64,000 nt of DNA from contig JADJDU010000030.1 in assembly GCA_016702505.1 (NCBI GenBank), positions 1-64,000 on the forward strand, read 5' to 3'. Origin of the DNA: Microthrixaceae bacterium. GTDB lineage: Bacteria; Actinomycetota; Acidimicrobiia; Acidimicrobiales; Iamiaceae. Position 1 is the stretch's first letter. Each line of letters begins with the position of its first letter. Below the pieces are notes generated by a model that did no database searches, had not been told where the DNA came from, and was given only the letters and a program-made list of their open reading frames with translations. Of this stretch, positions 18,885 through 27,017 are shown in pieces. The translations under genes and the position numbers were made by a program.

Positions 18885-19004
18885 CCCCTCGCGGGGCAGG
18901 GTGGAAATCCCTACCGGCGGTGAAAGTCCGCGAACCCGGGCTGCGGCTCGGGCCGATCCGGTGCAACTCCGGGACCGACGGTCACAGTCCGGATGAGAGC
19001 GAGG
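18885..19004 (+). ncRNA. FMN riboswitch (RFN element)
   Basis: The conserved RFN blocks are all present and in order: 'GGGGCAGGGTGGAAATCCC', 'ACCGGCGGTGAAAGTCCGCG', 'GGTGCAACTCCGG', 'CCGACGGTCACAGTCCGG' and 'ATGAGAGCGAGG'. FMN binding to such RNAs lowers expression of the downstream riboflavin genes. The ribD start follows about 50 nt later behind a CGGGAGC box, with no clear terminator stem and T run, so control is likely at translation initiation by masking the ribosome binding site. That mechanism is inferred. Confidence 0.95.
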
Positions 19005-19053
19005 GCGCCGTCGCCTCGCGCGCCGCGTGCCCGGTCCACACACGGGAGCAACG

Positions 19054-20190
19054 GTGAACGATTCCGAGGCCATGGTGAAGGCGATCGAGGTCGCATCCAC
19101 GGTCCGCGGAACCACATCGCCCAACCCGTGGGTCGGCTGTGTGATCCAGACGGCTGGCGGCGAGGTGTTCACCGGCGCCACCGCGCCGCCCGGCGGCCTC
19201 CACGCCGAAGCCGCTGCCCTCATCCAAGCAGGAGCTTCGGCGCCGGGATCAACGGTGTGGGTGACACTCGAACCGTGCTCGCACACCGGGCGCACCCCAC
19301 CCTGTGCCGACGCACTGATCGAAGCTGGGGTCAGTCGTGTCGTGGTCGGAATCGAAGATCCTGACCCCCGGGTTGCTGGTCGCGGGTTGGCAAGGCTCAG
19401 AGACGCCGGAATCGACGTCGAGGTCGGTGTCGAGGCATCCGCCATCAGAATGCAACTGGCGCCATACCTCAAGCACCGCAGGACCGGCCGCCCCTGGGTG
19501 GTGCTCAAGCTCGGCGCCAGCATCGACGGTCACACCGCAGCCCCCGACGGATCCAGTCGCTGGATCACCGGCGCCACCGCTCGGGCCGACGCCCACCTCC
19601 TACGAGCCCACAGCGGTGCCGTGGTGGTTGGTGCCAACACCGTTCGTCAGGACGACCCCTCTCTCACCGTCCGCCACGTCGAGGGCATCGATCCCCTGCG
19701 GGTGGTGCTCGGCCGTGCCGCCCCAGACGCCAAGGTGCAGCCCGCCATCGAGTTTCAGGGTGACCTCGACGATCTCCTGGTCCAGTTGGGTGAGAGGGGC
19801 GTTCTCCAGGTGTTGGTCGAGGGTGGTGCAGGCGTGGCCGGGGAGTTCCACCGCCGTCGCCTCGTGGACCAGTACGTCTTCTACATGGCCCCGGTAATTT
19901 TCGGCGGTACCGATGCACGGCCCATGTTCGACGGGCCGGCAGCTGCCACCATCGCCGACGTGTGGAGGGGAGCGTTCAGCTCGATTCTGCCGCTGGGAGC
20001 GGATCTACGCATCGACCTGCTCGCCGACGTGGACCCGCTGATCGCTGGGGCGGTCCCGGTGGGCCGAGCCGTGGATGCCACCGATGGCCCGACCACCGGA
20101 TCCACCCCTGTGGTCACCATGGACCTGCCCCTCCCCGACGGCCTCACCGTCGAGGGCACGATCGAATCCCCAACCGAAGAGGAGAGCTGA
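19054..20190 (+). CDS. ribD: Riboflavin biosynthesis deaminase/reductase
   Basis: RibD performs two steps: deamination of the pyrimidine ring and reduction of the ribose chain. The GTG at 19054 gives 378 residues. The deaminase domain (1-145) has 'TSPNPWVGCVI', the zinc-binding 'GGLHAEAAAL' and 'EPCSHTGRTPPC'. The reductase domain (about 150-330) has 'RPWVVLKLGASIDGHTA', 'GANTVRQDDPSLTVR' and 'LQVLVEGGAGVAGEF'. A 40-residue C-terminal extension of unknown role follows. It lies directly downstream of the FMN riboswitch, and its stop overlaps ribE by 1 nt. Confidence 0.95.
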   Translation: MNDSEAMVKAIEVASTVRGTTSPNPWVGCVIQTAGGEVFTGATAPPGGLHAEAAALIQAGASAPGSTVWVTLEPCSHTGRTPPCADALIEAGVSRVVVGIEDPDPRVAGRGLARLRDAGIDVEVGVEASAIRMQLAPYLKHRRTGRPWVVLKLGASIDGHTAAPDGSSRWITGATARADAHLLRAHSGAVVVGANTVRQDDPSLTVRHVEGIDPLRVVLGRAAPDAKVQPAIEFQGDLDDLLVQLGERGVLQVLVEGGAGVAGEFHRRRLVDQYVFYMAPVIFGGTDARPMFDGPAAATIADVWRGAFSSILPLGADLRIDLLADVDPLIAGAVPVGRAVDATDGPTTGSTPVVTMDLPLPDGLTVEGTIESPTEEES

Positions 20191-20759
20191 TGTTCACCGG
20201 CATCGTCGAGGAACTTGGCACGCTCGCCAGCCGTTCAGGTCCACGTCTACGAATCTCGGCCAACACCGTCCTCGGAGACGTGGAGATGGGGGCATCGATA
20301 GCCGTGAACGGGACCTGTCTCACCGTGGTCGCCTGGGGAGACGGCTGGTGGGAAGCCGATGTGGTCGAGGAGACCTACGCCCGCACCAGCCTCGGTGCCC
20401 TCCAACCCGGTGACCGCGTCAACCTCGAACGCCCGGTCCGACTGGCCGACCGCCTCGGCGGCCACCTGGTGCAGGGCCACGTCGACGCGGTCGGAACCAT
20501 CCTCACCCCGGCCCCCGACCTGAAGGTCACAGTGCCGCCCGAACTCTTGCGCTACATCGTGCACAAGGGATCGGTGACCGTCGACGGCGTGAGCCTCACC
20601 GTGGCCGCCGTCCACCCCGATGGGTTCTCCATCGCCGTCATCCCCCACACTGCCGAGGTCACCACCCTGGGTCGCAAAGGCCCCGGAGACCCTGTGAACA
20701 TCGAGCTCGACGTGATCGCCAAGTACGTCGAGTCGCTCCTGGAAGGACACAAGTCATGA
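20190..20759 (+). CDS. ribE: Riboflavin synthase alpha subunit
   Basis: Riboflavin synthase dismutates two lumazines to riboflavin. The 189-residue protein contains two tandem lumazine-binding domains: the first starts 'MFTGIVEELGTL' with 'SIAVNGTCLTVV', and the second has 'GGHLVQGHVDAVGTI' and 'GSVTVDGVSLTVAAV'. The ATG overlaps the ribD stop (TGATG), and the ribE stop overlaps ribBA by 4 nt, so synthesis is coupled along the operon. Confidence 0.95.
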   Translation: MFTGIVEELGTLASRSGPRLRISANTVLGDVEMGASIAVNGTCLTVVAWGDGWWEADVVEETYARTSLGALQPGDRVNLERPVRLADRLGGHLVQGHVDAVGTILTPAPDLKVTVPPELLRYIVHKGSVTVDGVSLTVAAVHPDGFSIAVIPHTAEVTTLGRKGPGDPVNIELDVIAKYVESLLEGHKS

Positions 20760-22111
20760 CCGCTACCACCGACGCGTCCGAGGGCCGCCCCAACCGGGGT
20801 CCAACCGACGACGGCCCGCTTGCCGACATCGGCGAGGCCCTTGAAGCGTTCGCCCGCGGCGAGATCTTGGTGGTGGTGGACGACGAGGACCGAGAGAACG
20901 AAGGCGACCTGATCATGGCCGCCGAGCACGTCACTCCCGAGAAGATCGCATTCTTCCTCCATCACACCTCCGGTTTCATCTGCGCTCCGATCACCCCCGA
21001 ACGCGCCGCTGAGCTCGACCTGAGGCCCATGGTCGAGCAGAACACCGAGTCGATGCGCACCGCGTTCCTGGTAAGCGTCGACTACCGCCACGGAACCACC
21101 ACCGGGATCTCCGCCTTCGACCGGGCCGCCACCGTCCTGGCCCTCGTCGATCCCACCACTCGCCCCGGCGACCTGGCCCGGCCCGGCCACATCCTTCCGC
21201 TGGAGGCACGCGAGGGCGGGGTGCTCAAGAGGGCCGGCCACACCGAGGCCACCGTCGACCTGGCTCGAATGGCTGGCCTCTACCCAGCCGGGATCCTGTG
21301 CGAGATAGTCGACGACAAGAAGATGGGCATGGCCCGCCAGCCCGAGCTTCGTCGCTTCGCCCGTGAACACGACCTCTACATGATCTCCATCGCCGACATG
21401 ATCCGCTACCGGCGGCGAACCGAGAAGCTGGTTCGGCGGGTCGCTGAAGCCCGTATCCCCACCGGGTGGGGCGACTTCAACGCCTTCGTGTACGAGAACG
21501 TCCTCGACGGTGAACAGCACATCGCCATGGTCCGTGGGGACGTCAACGGTGCCGACGATGTGCTGGTCCGGGTGCACAGCGAGTGCCTCACGGGCGACGT
21601 GTTCGGGTCCATGCGCTGCGATTGCGGGGTGCAGCTCGATGCGGCCATGAAGATGGTGGCCGACGAAGGAACCGGTGTCGTGGTCTACCTGCGGGGTCAC
21701 GAGGGCCGGGGAATCGGCATCGGCCACAAGATCCGGGCCTATGAGCTCCAAGACGAAGGCCACGACACCGTGGAGGCCAACGAAGCCCTGGGACTTCCCG
21801 TGGATTCGCGCGAGTACGGCATCGGAGCTCAGATACTTGTAGATCTCGGCATAACGACGATGCGGTTGATAACTAACAACCCAGCTAAGTACGGAGGCCT
21901 GGACGGGTTCGGACTCGATATCACCGGCCGGGTCCCGTCGATTACCGCACCCAACCCCGAGAACATTCGATACCTGAAGACCAAGGCGGAGAAGATGGGC
22001 CACCTCCTCGAAGGCTTGGAGGACTTGCCGCCCGATGCTTCTGGAGCGGTGACCCCGGCGTCGGCCGACGACGTTCTGGTCCTAGACGAGGAACACGACC
22101 ATGGCCGGTGA
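20756..22111 (+). CDS. ribBA: Bifunctional DHBP synthase / GTP cyclohydrolase II
   Basis: The N-terminal half makes 3,4-dihydroxy-2-butanone 4-phosphate from ribulose 5-phosphate; the C-terminal half opens GTP to start the pyrimidine branch. The 451-residue protein has the DHBP motifs 'DDEDRENEGDLIMAAE' and 'FLHHTSGFICAP' in residues 35-240. The cyclohydrolase zinc site 'HSECLTGDVFGSMRCDCG' and 'RGHEGRGIGIGHKIRAYEL' lie in residues 275-425. Both halves look complete. It overlaps ribE by 4 nt and ribH by 11 nt. Confidence 0.95.
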   Translation: MTATTDASEGRPNRGPTDDGPLADIGEALEAFARGEILVVVDDEDRENEGDLIMAAEHVTPEKIAFFLHHTSGFICAPITPERAAELDLRPMVEQNTESMRTAFLVSVDYRHGTTTGISAFDRAATVLALVDPTTRPGDLARPGHILPLEAREGGVLKRAGHTEATVDLARMAGLYPAGILCEIVDDKKMGMARQPELRRFAREHDLYMISIADMIRYRRRTEKLVRRVAEARIPTGWGDFNAFVYENVLDGEQHIAMVRGDVNGADDVLVRVHSECLTGDVFGSMRCDCGVQLDAAMKMVADEGTGVVVYLRGHEGRGIGIGHKIRAYELQDEGHDTVEANEALGLPVDSREYGIGAQILVDLGITTMRLITNNPAKYGGLDGFGLDITGRVPSITAPNPENIRYLKTKAEKMGHLLEGLEDLPPDASGAVTPASADDVLVLDEEHDHGR

Positions 22112-22595
22112 CCACCAGTCCTCGCTGGCACCCGTTCCCGTGCTGGATGGCAACGGCCTGAAGGTGGCGATCATCGCCGCCCGATGGAACTCCGAGATCA
22201 CCATGCGCCTCCTCGACGGGGCCCGGCGTGGGCTGAGTGCTGCTGGCGTAGATCCGGCCGATGTGATCGAGGACTGGGTACCGGGAGCCTTCGAACTTCC
22301 TCTCGCCGCCCGTACATGGGCTGTATCAGGACGTGTCGATGCAGTGATATGTCTCGGCTGCGTGATCCGTGGGGAGACGACCCACTACGAGGCGGTGGCA
22401 GGGGAGTGCGCCAGGGGCATTCAAGACGTCCAGCTCGCCACCGGCGTCCCGGTGGCGTTCGGTGCGCTCACGGTCGAGAACCTCGATCAGGCCCTAGCCC
22501 GCAGCGAGGACGTCGGAGGCCACAACGTTGGCGAGGACGGCGCCAACGTGGCCGTGGAGATGGCCAGGCTGGTTCAGCGGGTGCTGGATCGCTGA
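22101..22595 (+). CDS. ribH: 6,7-dimethyl-8-ribityllumazine synthase
   Basis: RibH condenses the two pathway branches into the lumazine used by riboflavin synthase. The 164-residue product has the family motifs 'AIIAARWNSEITMRLLDGA', 'DWVPGAFELPLAAR', 'CLGCVIRGETTHYEAV' and 'FGALTVENLDQAL'. It forms large capsid-like oligomers in most bacteria. It closes the ribDEBAH operon, giving the cell a complete riboflavin route under one riboswitch. Confidence 0.95.
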   Translation: MAGDHQSSLAPVPVLDGNGLKVAIIAARWNSEITMRLLDGARRGLSAAGVDPADVIEDWVPGAFELPLAARTWAVSGRVDAVICLGCVIRGETTHYEAVAGECARGIQDVQLATGVPVAFGALTVENLDQALARSEDVGGHNVGEDGANVAVEMARLVQRVLDR

Positions 22596-22694
22596 GTCGA
22601 CTCGACCGCGCGTTCGAGATGTCCTCACCGAACGGGCCGAAAGTGGCAAGCTGGGTACCCCCCGGACGCACATCGACAAGGGAGACCGGGTCGC

Positions 22695-23807
22695 GTGTAT
22701 GTGCATGAACTAGCCGCCGAGCTTGGCGTTGAGCCCCGTGACGTGATCGACCTCGCCGCGCTCGCCGGCTTCGGATTGGTGAACGCCGATACGTTCCTTA
22801 CACCCGACCAGATCACCACGCTGCGTCTGTCAGCACCGAGCAGCGCGGCCTTCGCCAACGGCGGAGCGCTACCGCCGTCGGCGTTCTCCTTCGATACCGG
22901 CGGTGCTTCGGCCGGTGGTTCCTTCTCCGGACCGCTCGGCTTCGCGCCACCGGGAACGACGCCACCACCCACTTCGGCCCCACCGGCCGAGAAGCGGTGG
23001 GACGAAGAACCGTTGTGGGAGCCGCTCACCTTCGGCGGTGCCCTGGATCCCTCCACCGTCACAATCGATGACACCGGTGTCCACTACGGAGAACCGGCAG
23101 CCACGCCCGTCTACAACCCACCCCCACCCGAGGTGGACATTTCGCGGTTTCGGGCTCCGCCACCCCCGCTGCCGATCGCGACCACTGACCACACCAAGCT
23201 CCGCAAGCTCGCAATCGGCGTTGTCGGCCTGTTGGTGATCATCTTCGGTGCCCGATTCGTGGGTGAGCAGCTCGACATCATCGGGCCCGGTGCCGAACGG
23301 CACTGCACCCTCACCACCAAGCCGTTCGAAGGTGGTGAGGGAATGATCGAGGAGTTGGTGTGCCTGGATGGACGAGGCAAGGAGGTGAGCCGTGAGGTCC
23401 GCGTCCCCGACAGTACCTCGCCCGGCATCGAGTTCGGCACCGCCGAGAATGGCGACACCACCCGAATCATCGACCTGCCCGAGTTTTGTCGGGGCGCCAC
23501 GAACTTCGAGGATTTCCGGTCAGGCCTGAGTGACCAACTGACCAAAGCCGACTCCATGGCGCCGGTGGGCAACTGGTACGACGAGAACGACGGCTACGGA
23601 AGCGGCGGCCTCGGAACCATGCTGGAGACGTTTGGAAACGCTGGTCCCAACCCCCAGCTCACCGACCTCCACCAGTATCTGGCCGATGTCGAAGAAGCCG
23701 TTCGCTCCAACTCCCTGGAGGCCGCCCGGATGCTCGTGGCCGCCAGCGAGCAGACGCACGAGGCCCAGCTCCGGGCTCTGCGCACCATCACCCTCAACCA
23801 GTGCTGA
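22695..23807 (+). CDS. Membrane protein with IF2_N-like N-terminal domain
   Basis: Function unknown. The GTG at 22695 follows AAGGGAG and gives 370 residues. Residues 1-44 ('VYVHELAAELGVEPRDVIDL' onward) strongly resemble the small helical IF2_N domain found at the start of translation factor IF2. Then comes a low-complexity Pro/Gly/Ser linker (about 45-165), one membrane helix near 171-188 ('LAIGVVGLLVIIFGARFV'), and an extracytoplasmic domain of about 180 residues with a few Cys. The domain combination suggests a single-pass protein with a cytoplasmic nucleic-acid or ribosome-binding foot. It is not part of the rib operon (100-nt gap). Confidence 0.7.
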   Translation: MYVHELAAELGVEPRDVIDLAALAGFGLVNADTFLTPDQITTLRLSAPSSAAFANGGALPPSAFSFDTGGASAGGSFSGPLGFAPPGTTPPPTSAPPAEKRWDEEPLWEPLTFGGALDPSTVTIDDTGVHYGEPAATPVYNPPPPEVDISRFRAPPPPLPIATTDHTKLRKLAIGVVGLLVIIFGARFVGEQLDIIGPGAERHCTLTTKPFEGGEGMIEELVCLDGRGKEVSREVRVPDSTSPGIEFGTAENGDTTRIIDLPEFCRGATNFEDFRSGLSDQLTKADSMAPVGNWYDENDGYGSGGLGTMLETFGNAGPNPQLTDLHQYLADVEEAVRSNSLEAARMLVAASEQTHEAQLRALRTITLNQC

Positions 23808-23839
23808 CAGCACGGACCATGGGGGGCTGGCGATCCGTC

Positions 23840-23845
23840 TAGGGT
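23840..23845 (+). promoter_or_regulatory. -10 box of FKBP gene, probable leaderless start
   Basis: TAGGGT is 6 nt upstream of the ATG, with no ribosome binding site. Confidence 0.45.
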
Positions 23846-23851
23846 CCAGCC

Positions 23852-24220
23852 ATGACGAAGCCCGAGGTCACCATCCCAGACACACCGCCCCCCGCCGAAC
23901 TGGTCATCGAAGACATCGAAGTCGGTGACGGGCCTGAGGCGACTGCTGGTCAGCCAGTCGAGGTCCACTACGTGGGGGTTGCTTGGTCAACCCGCGAGCA
24001 GTTCGACGCATCCTGGGACCGGGGTGACAGTTTCGGGTTCCGCTTGGGTGCTGGCCAGGTCATCGCCGGATGGGATCAGGGAGTTGCGGGCATGAAGCTG
24101 GGAGGCCGCCGCCGCCTGACCATCCCGCCGCACATGGGTTACGGCTCCGCTGGGGCCGGCGGGGTCATCGGCCCCAACGAGACCCTCGTGTTCGTGGTCG
24201 ATCTGCTCGGGGTCGGCTGA
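23852..24220 (+). CDS. FKBP-type peptidyl-prolyl cis-trans isomerase
   Basis: FKBPs speed up proline isomerisation during protein folding. The 122-residue product is a single FKBP domain with 'VEVHYVGVAWSTREQFDASW', 'FGFRLGAGQVIAGWDQGVAG', 'GGRRRLTIPPHMGYG' and the C-terminal strand 'ETLVFVVDLLGV'. There is no signal peptide, so it is cytoplasmic. It has its own promoter and stands between an unknown membrane protein and hisG. Confidence 0.92.
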   Translation: MTKPEVTIPDTPPPAELVIEDIEVGDGPEATAGQPVEVHYVGVAWSTREQFDASWDRGDSFGFRLGAGQVIAGWDQGVAGMKLGGRRRLTIPPHMGYGSAGAGGVIGPNETLVFVVDLLGVG

Positions 24221-24283
24221 CGCGCCGGCCGCGGAGCGGGTGGCCCGGCGGGCCTGGTTCAGACGCTGTCGGCGCGTCTCCTC

Positions 24284-24325
24284 GGACCGTGACTGGGTGC
24301 AACCCTTTGGCTCCAGTCACGGTCC
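24284..24325 (+). promoter_or_regulatory. 13-bp inverted repeat upstream of hisG
   Basis: 24284-24296 (GGACCGTGACTGG) and 24313-24325 are perfect inverted repeats separated by 16 nt. The structure is 64 nt after the FKBP stop and 20 nt before hisG. It may terminate the FKBP transcript, or be an operator just upstream of the hisG -10 box at 24332. Confidence 0.55.
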
Positions 24326-24331
24326 ACCCGA

Positions 24332-24337
24332 TACCGT
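24332..24337 (+). promoter_or_regulatory. -10 box of hisG, probable leaderless start
   Basis: TACCGT is 8 nt upstream of the hisG GTG, with no ribosome binding site. Confidence 0.4.
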
Positions 24338-24345
24338 CAGCCACC

Positions 24346-25221
24346 GTGCTGCAACTGGTTCTCCCCAAAGGTTCGCTCGAAAAGGCCACCCTCGAGCTGT
24401 TCACCGCTGCTGATCTGACGGTGAACCGGTCATCTACCGTCGACTACAAGGCTTCCATCGACGACCCCAGGGTCGATTCGGTTCGAATCCTGCGGCCGCA
24501 AGAGATACCGATGTACGTGGCCGAAGGGATGTTCGACCTGGGCATCACCGGTCGGGACTGGATCGAGGAGACATCCAGCGACGTGGTGTCGCTGGGTGAG
24601 CTGCACTACTCCAAGGCCACGTCTCGCCCCATCCGCATGGTCGTCGCTGTGGCCGGGGATTCACCGGTGCAGCGCGTCGAGGACCTGCCCCAAGGCGTGA
24701 GGGTGTCCACGGAGTACCCCGAGGTCACCCGGCGGTTCTTCGAGAGCCGCGGTATCGAGGCCGACATCCGTCTCAGCTACGGCGCCACCGAGGCGAAGAT
24801 CCCCGACATCGTCGACTGCATCGTCGAGATCACCGAGACCGGACGGGCCCTGCGGGCGGCCGGGTTGCGAGAGATCGACCAGATCCTTCAGTCCTACACC
24901 GAACTGGTGGCCAACCCGGCGGCCTACGCCGACCCTGACAAGGCCCACGCCATGCACCAGATCCGCACCCTGCTACAGGGCGTGCTCGAGGCACGGGGCA
25001 AGGTGCTGGTGAAGCTGAACGTCGGTGATGGTGACCTGGACGCGGTGATCGGTCTATTGCCAGCAATGAAGGCACCCACGGTGTCCAAGCTCCATGGTGA
25101 TGGGGGATACGCAGTGGAGACGGTGGTCCTCAAACGGGAGATCAACGTGTTGATTCCGGCGCTGAAAGATGCGGGGGCATCCGACATCATCGAGCTTCCG
25201 CTCGCCAAGATCGTCCACTGA
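24346..25221 (+). CDS. hisG: ATP phosphoribosyltransferase, long form
   Basis: HisG starts histidine synthesis by joining ATP and PRPP. The GTG at 24346 gives 291 residues. The catalytic part starts 'LQLVLPKGSLEKATLELFTA' and includes 'FDLGITGRDWIEE' and 'DCIVEITETGRALRAAGLRE'. A C-terminal regulatory ACT-like domain (residues about 215-291, 'TVSKLHGDGGYAVETVVLK') marks the long, histidine-inhibited form that needs no HisZ. Other his genes are not in the window. The start is set by the family N-terminus and the -10 box. Confidence 0.93.
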   Translation: MLQLVLPKGSLEKATLELFTAADLTVNRSSTVDYKASIDDPRVDSVRILRPQEIPMYVAEGMFDLGITGRDWIEETSSDVVSLGELHYSKATSRPIRMVVAVAGDSPVQRVEDLPQGVRVSTEYPEVTRRFFESRGIEADIRLSYGATEAKIPDIVDCIVEITETGRALRAAGLREIDQILQSYTELVANPAAYADPDKAHAMHQIRTLLQGVLEARGKVLVKLNVGDGDLDAVIGLLPAMKAPTVSKLHGDGGYAVETVVLKREINVLIPALKDAGASDIIELPLAKIVH

Positions 25222-25246
25222 CGGTCGCCGTCCTGAGGTGGCCACC

Positions 25247-25474
25247 GTGACCATCCCCTCCACTGTCAACCTGGTTCGTTCTGGTGTCGTGGTGGACTTC
25301 GACGACCATGTTGGTGCGGGCCGTTTGGTCGACGTCGACGACGAGAGGGAGTGGTGGTTCCACTGCACCCGAATCGCGGACGGTTCGCGTCACATCGAAA
25401 CGGGGGCCTCGGTCGGTTTCCGGGTGACCACAGGCCCCACCGGGCTGGAGGCCACCGACGTCACCTCTCGGTGA
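25247..25474 (+). CDS. Cold-shock-domain-like small protein
   Basis: This 75-residue product resembles a diverged single OB-fold cold-shock protein: 'SGVVVDFDDHVGAGRLVDVD', 'WWFHCTRIADGSRHIETGA' and 'VGFRVTTGPTGLEATDV'. The RNP1-type aromatic positions are partly changed compared with CspA. A GAGG box lies 8 nt before the GTG at 25247; an alternative GTG lies 9 nt upstream. It follows hisG by 25 nt and converges on the DUF1844 gene. An RNA-binding role is likely but unproven. Confidence 0.75.
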   Translation: MTIPSTVNLVRSGVVVDFDDHVGAGRLVDVDDEREWWFHCTRIADGSRHIETGASVGFRVTTGPTGLEATDVTSR

Positions 25475-25539
25475 ACACCGTTCATGCGGGTCGCCAGCGG
25501 CGAGCCAGGCGAGTGACCACTCGGTCTGGTGTCTGGAAG

Positions 25540-25983
25540 TCAGTCTCCGCCGTCTTCTTCGGTGGTCTCGGGAGTCACCGCCGTTGCGGCACCTTCTCCC
25601 GCGGTGGCCTGCTCCCAGGAGGCCTTGACCTGAACGAAGGCAAGGCGGATCTGGGCCAGGGCATCGGCCAGAGTGGCCTCATCGGGGCCAAGACGACCTT
25701 CGGTCACGCCCAACAGCGCGCCGAAGGCGTCGATGGCGAGCTGGGCCTCGGGGAAATTCGGGGGTTGGTTCGAGAGGTGGATGGCGGCGAGCTCGTAGCA
25801 GCCCATGGCGTGGTTGGCGATGACCACCGCGGCGGGGACCTGGGCCAGCTGGTCCCGGACGGCTTGCATCTCCGCTGCGATCTGATGTGCCTCCAGCTCC
25901 TGGTCGGCCGTGAGCCGGTCGGCGGGGGCGGCCGGGCCGCCTCGATCCACGGGGTGCTCTCCACCGGGGGTCCAAAGGCTCAT
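25540..25983 (-). CDS. DUF1844 family protein
   Basis: DUF1844 proteins are short helical proteins of unknown function, widespread in Actinobacteria and often next to infC. The 147-residue product has the core 'VPAAVVIANHAMGCYELAAI', 'EAQLAIDAFGALLGV' and 'LADALAQIRLAFVQVKAS'. The tail is Ala/Thr/Glu-rich. The ATG at 25983 is preceded by AGGAG about 10 nt away. It is divergent from infC, as in related genomes. No activity can be assigned. Confidence 0.78.
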   Translation of the reverse strand: MSLWTPGGEHPVDRGGPAAPADRLTADQELEAHQIAAEMQAVRDQLAQVPAAVVIANHAMGCYELAAIHLSNQPPNFPEAQLAIDAFGALLGVTEGRLGPDEATLADALAQIRLAFVQVKASWEQATAGEGAATAVTPETTEEDGGD

Positions 25984-26041
25984 GGGAAGGCAGACTCCTG
26001 AATCGTTGCGCCGGACTTGTGAGCCCGGTCGAGGGTCCTGG

Positions 26042-26281
26042 TACCCTACGACACGCAACAACCAGTGGAAGCGGGGCTATGCCCCCACCCGGCCACCGCC
26101 CTCGGGCATGTGCGTCCGGGTCGATGGCTGCAAAGGGTGCTTCGGTGCCGGCTGCGGATGTCGGCTTTCCCGGCATCCGCATCGTTCGTTTTCGGGCCCG
26201 GCTCGGCGCGGTGCATGTCGAACAATCTCAATCGACCATGCGTCAGGGAGGACCTACGCACTTGAACAAGAGCGACCGGCC
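26042..26281 (+). promoter_or_regulatory. infC 5' leader
   Basis: A 240-nt region without a long gene separates a candidate -10 (TACCCT, 26042-26047) from infC. It contains GC-rich stems, for example TGCGGATG and CATCCGCA around 26153-26183. It also holds a strong AGGGAGG box (26245-26251) placed 10 nt before a TTG that opens a 7-codon reading frame. The layout suggests translational control of IF3, as known for infC in other bacteria. Confidence 0.4.
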
Positions 26282-26285
26282 ATAG
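26262..26285 (+). CDS. Mini-ORF overlapping infC start
   Basis: TTG AAC AAG AGC GAC CGG CCA TAG encodes 'MNKSDRP'. It has the best ribosome binding site in the region (AGGGAGG, 10 nt spacing). Its stop overlaps the proposed infC start (26282), so it could couple or regulate IF3 translation. It may also be fortuitous. Confidence 0.3.
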   Translation: MNKSDRP

Positions 26286-26971
26286 CTACGCCGACCAGCA
26301 ACAACGAGCCCCGGATCAACGAACGCATCCGAGCCCGTGAGGTCCGACTCGTCGGACCGGACGGGGAACAGGTGGGGATCAAACCCTTCCCGGAGGCGCT
26401 CAACTACGCCCGGGCCCTCGACCTCGACCTCGTCGAGGTGGCCGACAAGGCCAACCCGCCCGTCTGCCGAGTCATGGACTACGGCAAGTACAAGTACGAG
26501 GCGGCCCAGAAGGCCAAGGAATCCCGGCGCAAGTCCACCAACGTGGTGATCAAGGAGATGAAGTACCGCCCCAAGATCGGTGGCGGTGACTTCGACACCA
26601 AGACCCGCAAGGTGGCCAAGTTCCTGGGCGAGGGACACAAGGTCAAGATCACGATCATGTTCCGTGGTCGTGAGATGGCCCACCCCGAACTGGGCAAGAA
26701 GATCCTGGACAAGGTGGCCGAAGAGGTCGCCCACACCGGCCGGGTCGAGGTGTACCCCAAGCTCGACGGTCCCCGAAACATGATCATGGTGCTGGCACCG
26801 GACAAGAAGGCTCAGGCCGCCCACGCCGATCAGCTCCGCAAGGCCCAAGAGGCCACCGCTCCGGAGTCGACCGAGCCAGCCGCCGGCACCGCCCCAGAAC
26901 CGCCCCAGGCTGATGCCGCCGCCCCCGCCACCGACGAGACAGTCGCCACCGAGGCCGGCGCCGAGGCCTGA
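26282..26971 (+). CDS. infC: Translation initiation factor IF-3
   Basis: IF3 keeps ribosomal subunits apart and checks the start codon. The conserved protein begins '(I)ATPTSNNEPRINERIRARE' and includes 'VRLVGPDGEQVGIKPFPEAL', 'CRVMDYGKYKYEAAQKAKE' and 'KITIMFRGREMAHPELGKK'. It ends in a 50-residue Ala/Pro/Glu tail. No ATG, GTG or TTG lies in frame near the expected start. The best candidate is ATA at 26282, with AAGAG 9 nt upstream. A rare start codon on infC is the known basis of IF3 autoregulation in E. coli (AUU). A base-calling error in this area is the alternative. Confidence 0.9.
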   Translation: MATPTSNNEPRINERIRAREVRLVGPDGEQVGIKPFPEALNYARALDLDLVEVADKANPPVCRVMDYGKYKYEAAQKAKESRRKSTNVVIKEMKYRPKIGGGDFDTKTRKVAKFLGEGHKVKITIMFRGREMAHPELGKKILDKVAEEVAHTGRVEVYPKLDGPRNMIMVLAPDKKAQAAHADQLRKAQEATAPESTEPAAGTAPEPPQADAAAPATDETVATEAGAEA

Positions 26972-27017
26972 AACCCGCTCCGTCGCCTAGTTGGAGACGG
27001 ACAGGAGGAAACCACAG

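Noticed and set aside
20552..22003. Long minus-strand ORF (483 codons) opposite ribE and ribBA
   Set aside because: It mirrors the codon pattern of the real ribBA gene in high-GC DNA and has no recognisable domain.
24470..24500. tRNA T-loop-like GGTTCGAATCC
   Set aside because: It is in-frame hisG coding sequence and has no acceptor stem or anticodon arm around it.
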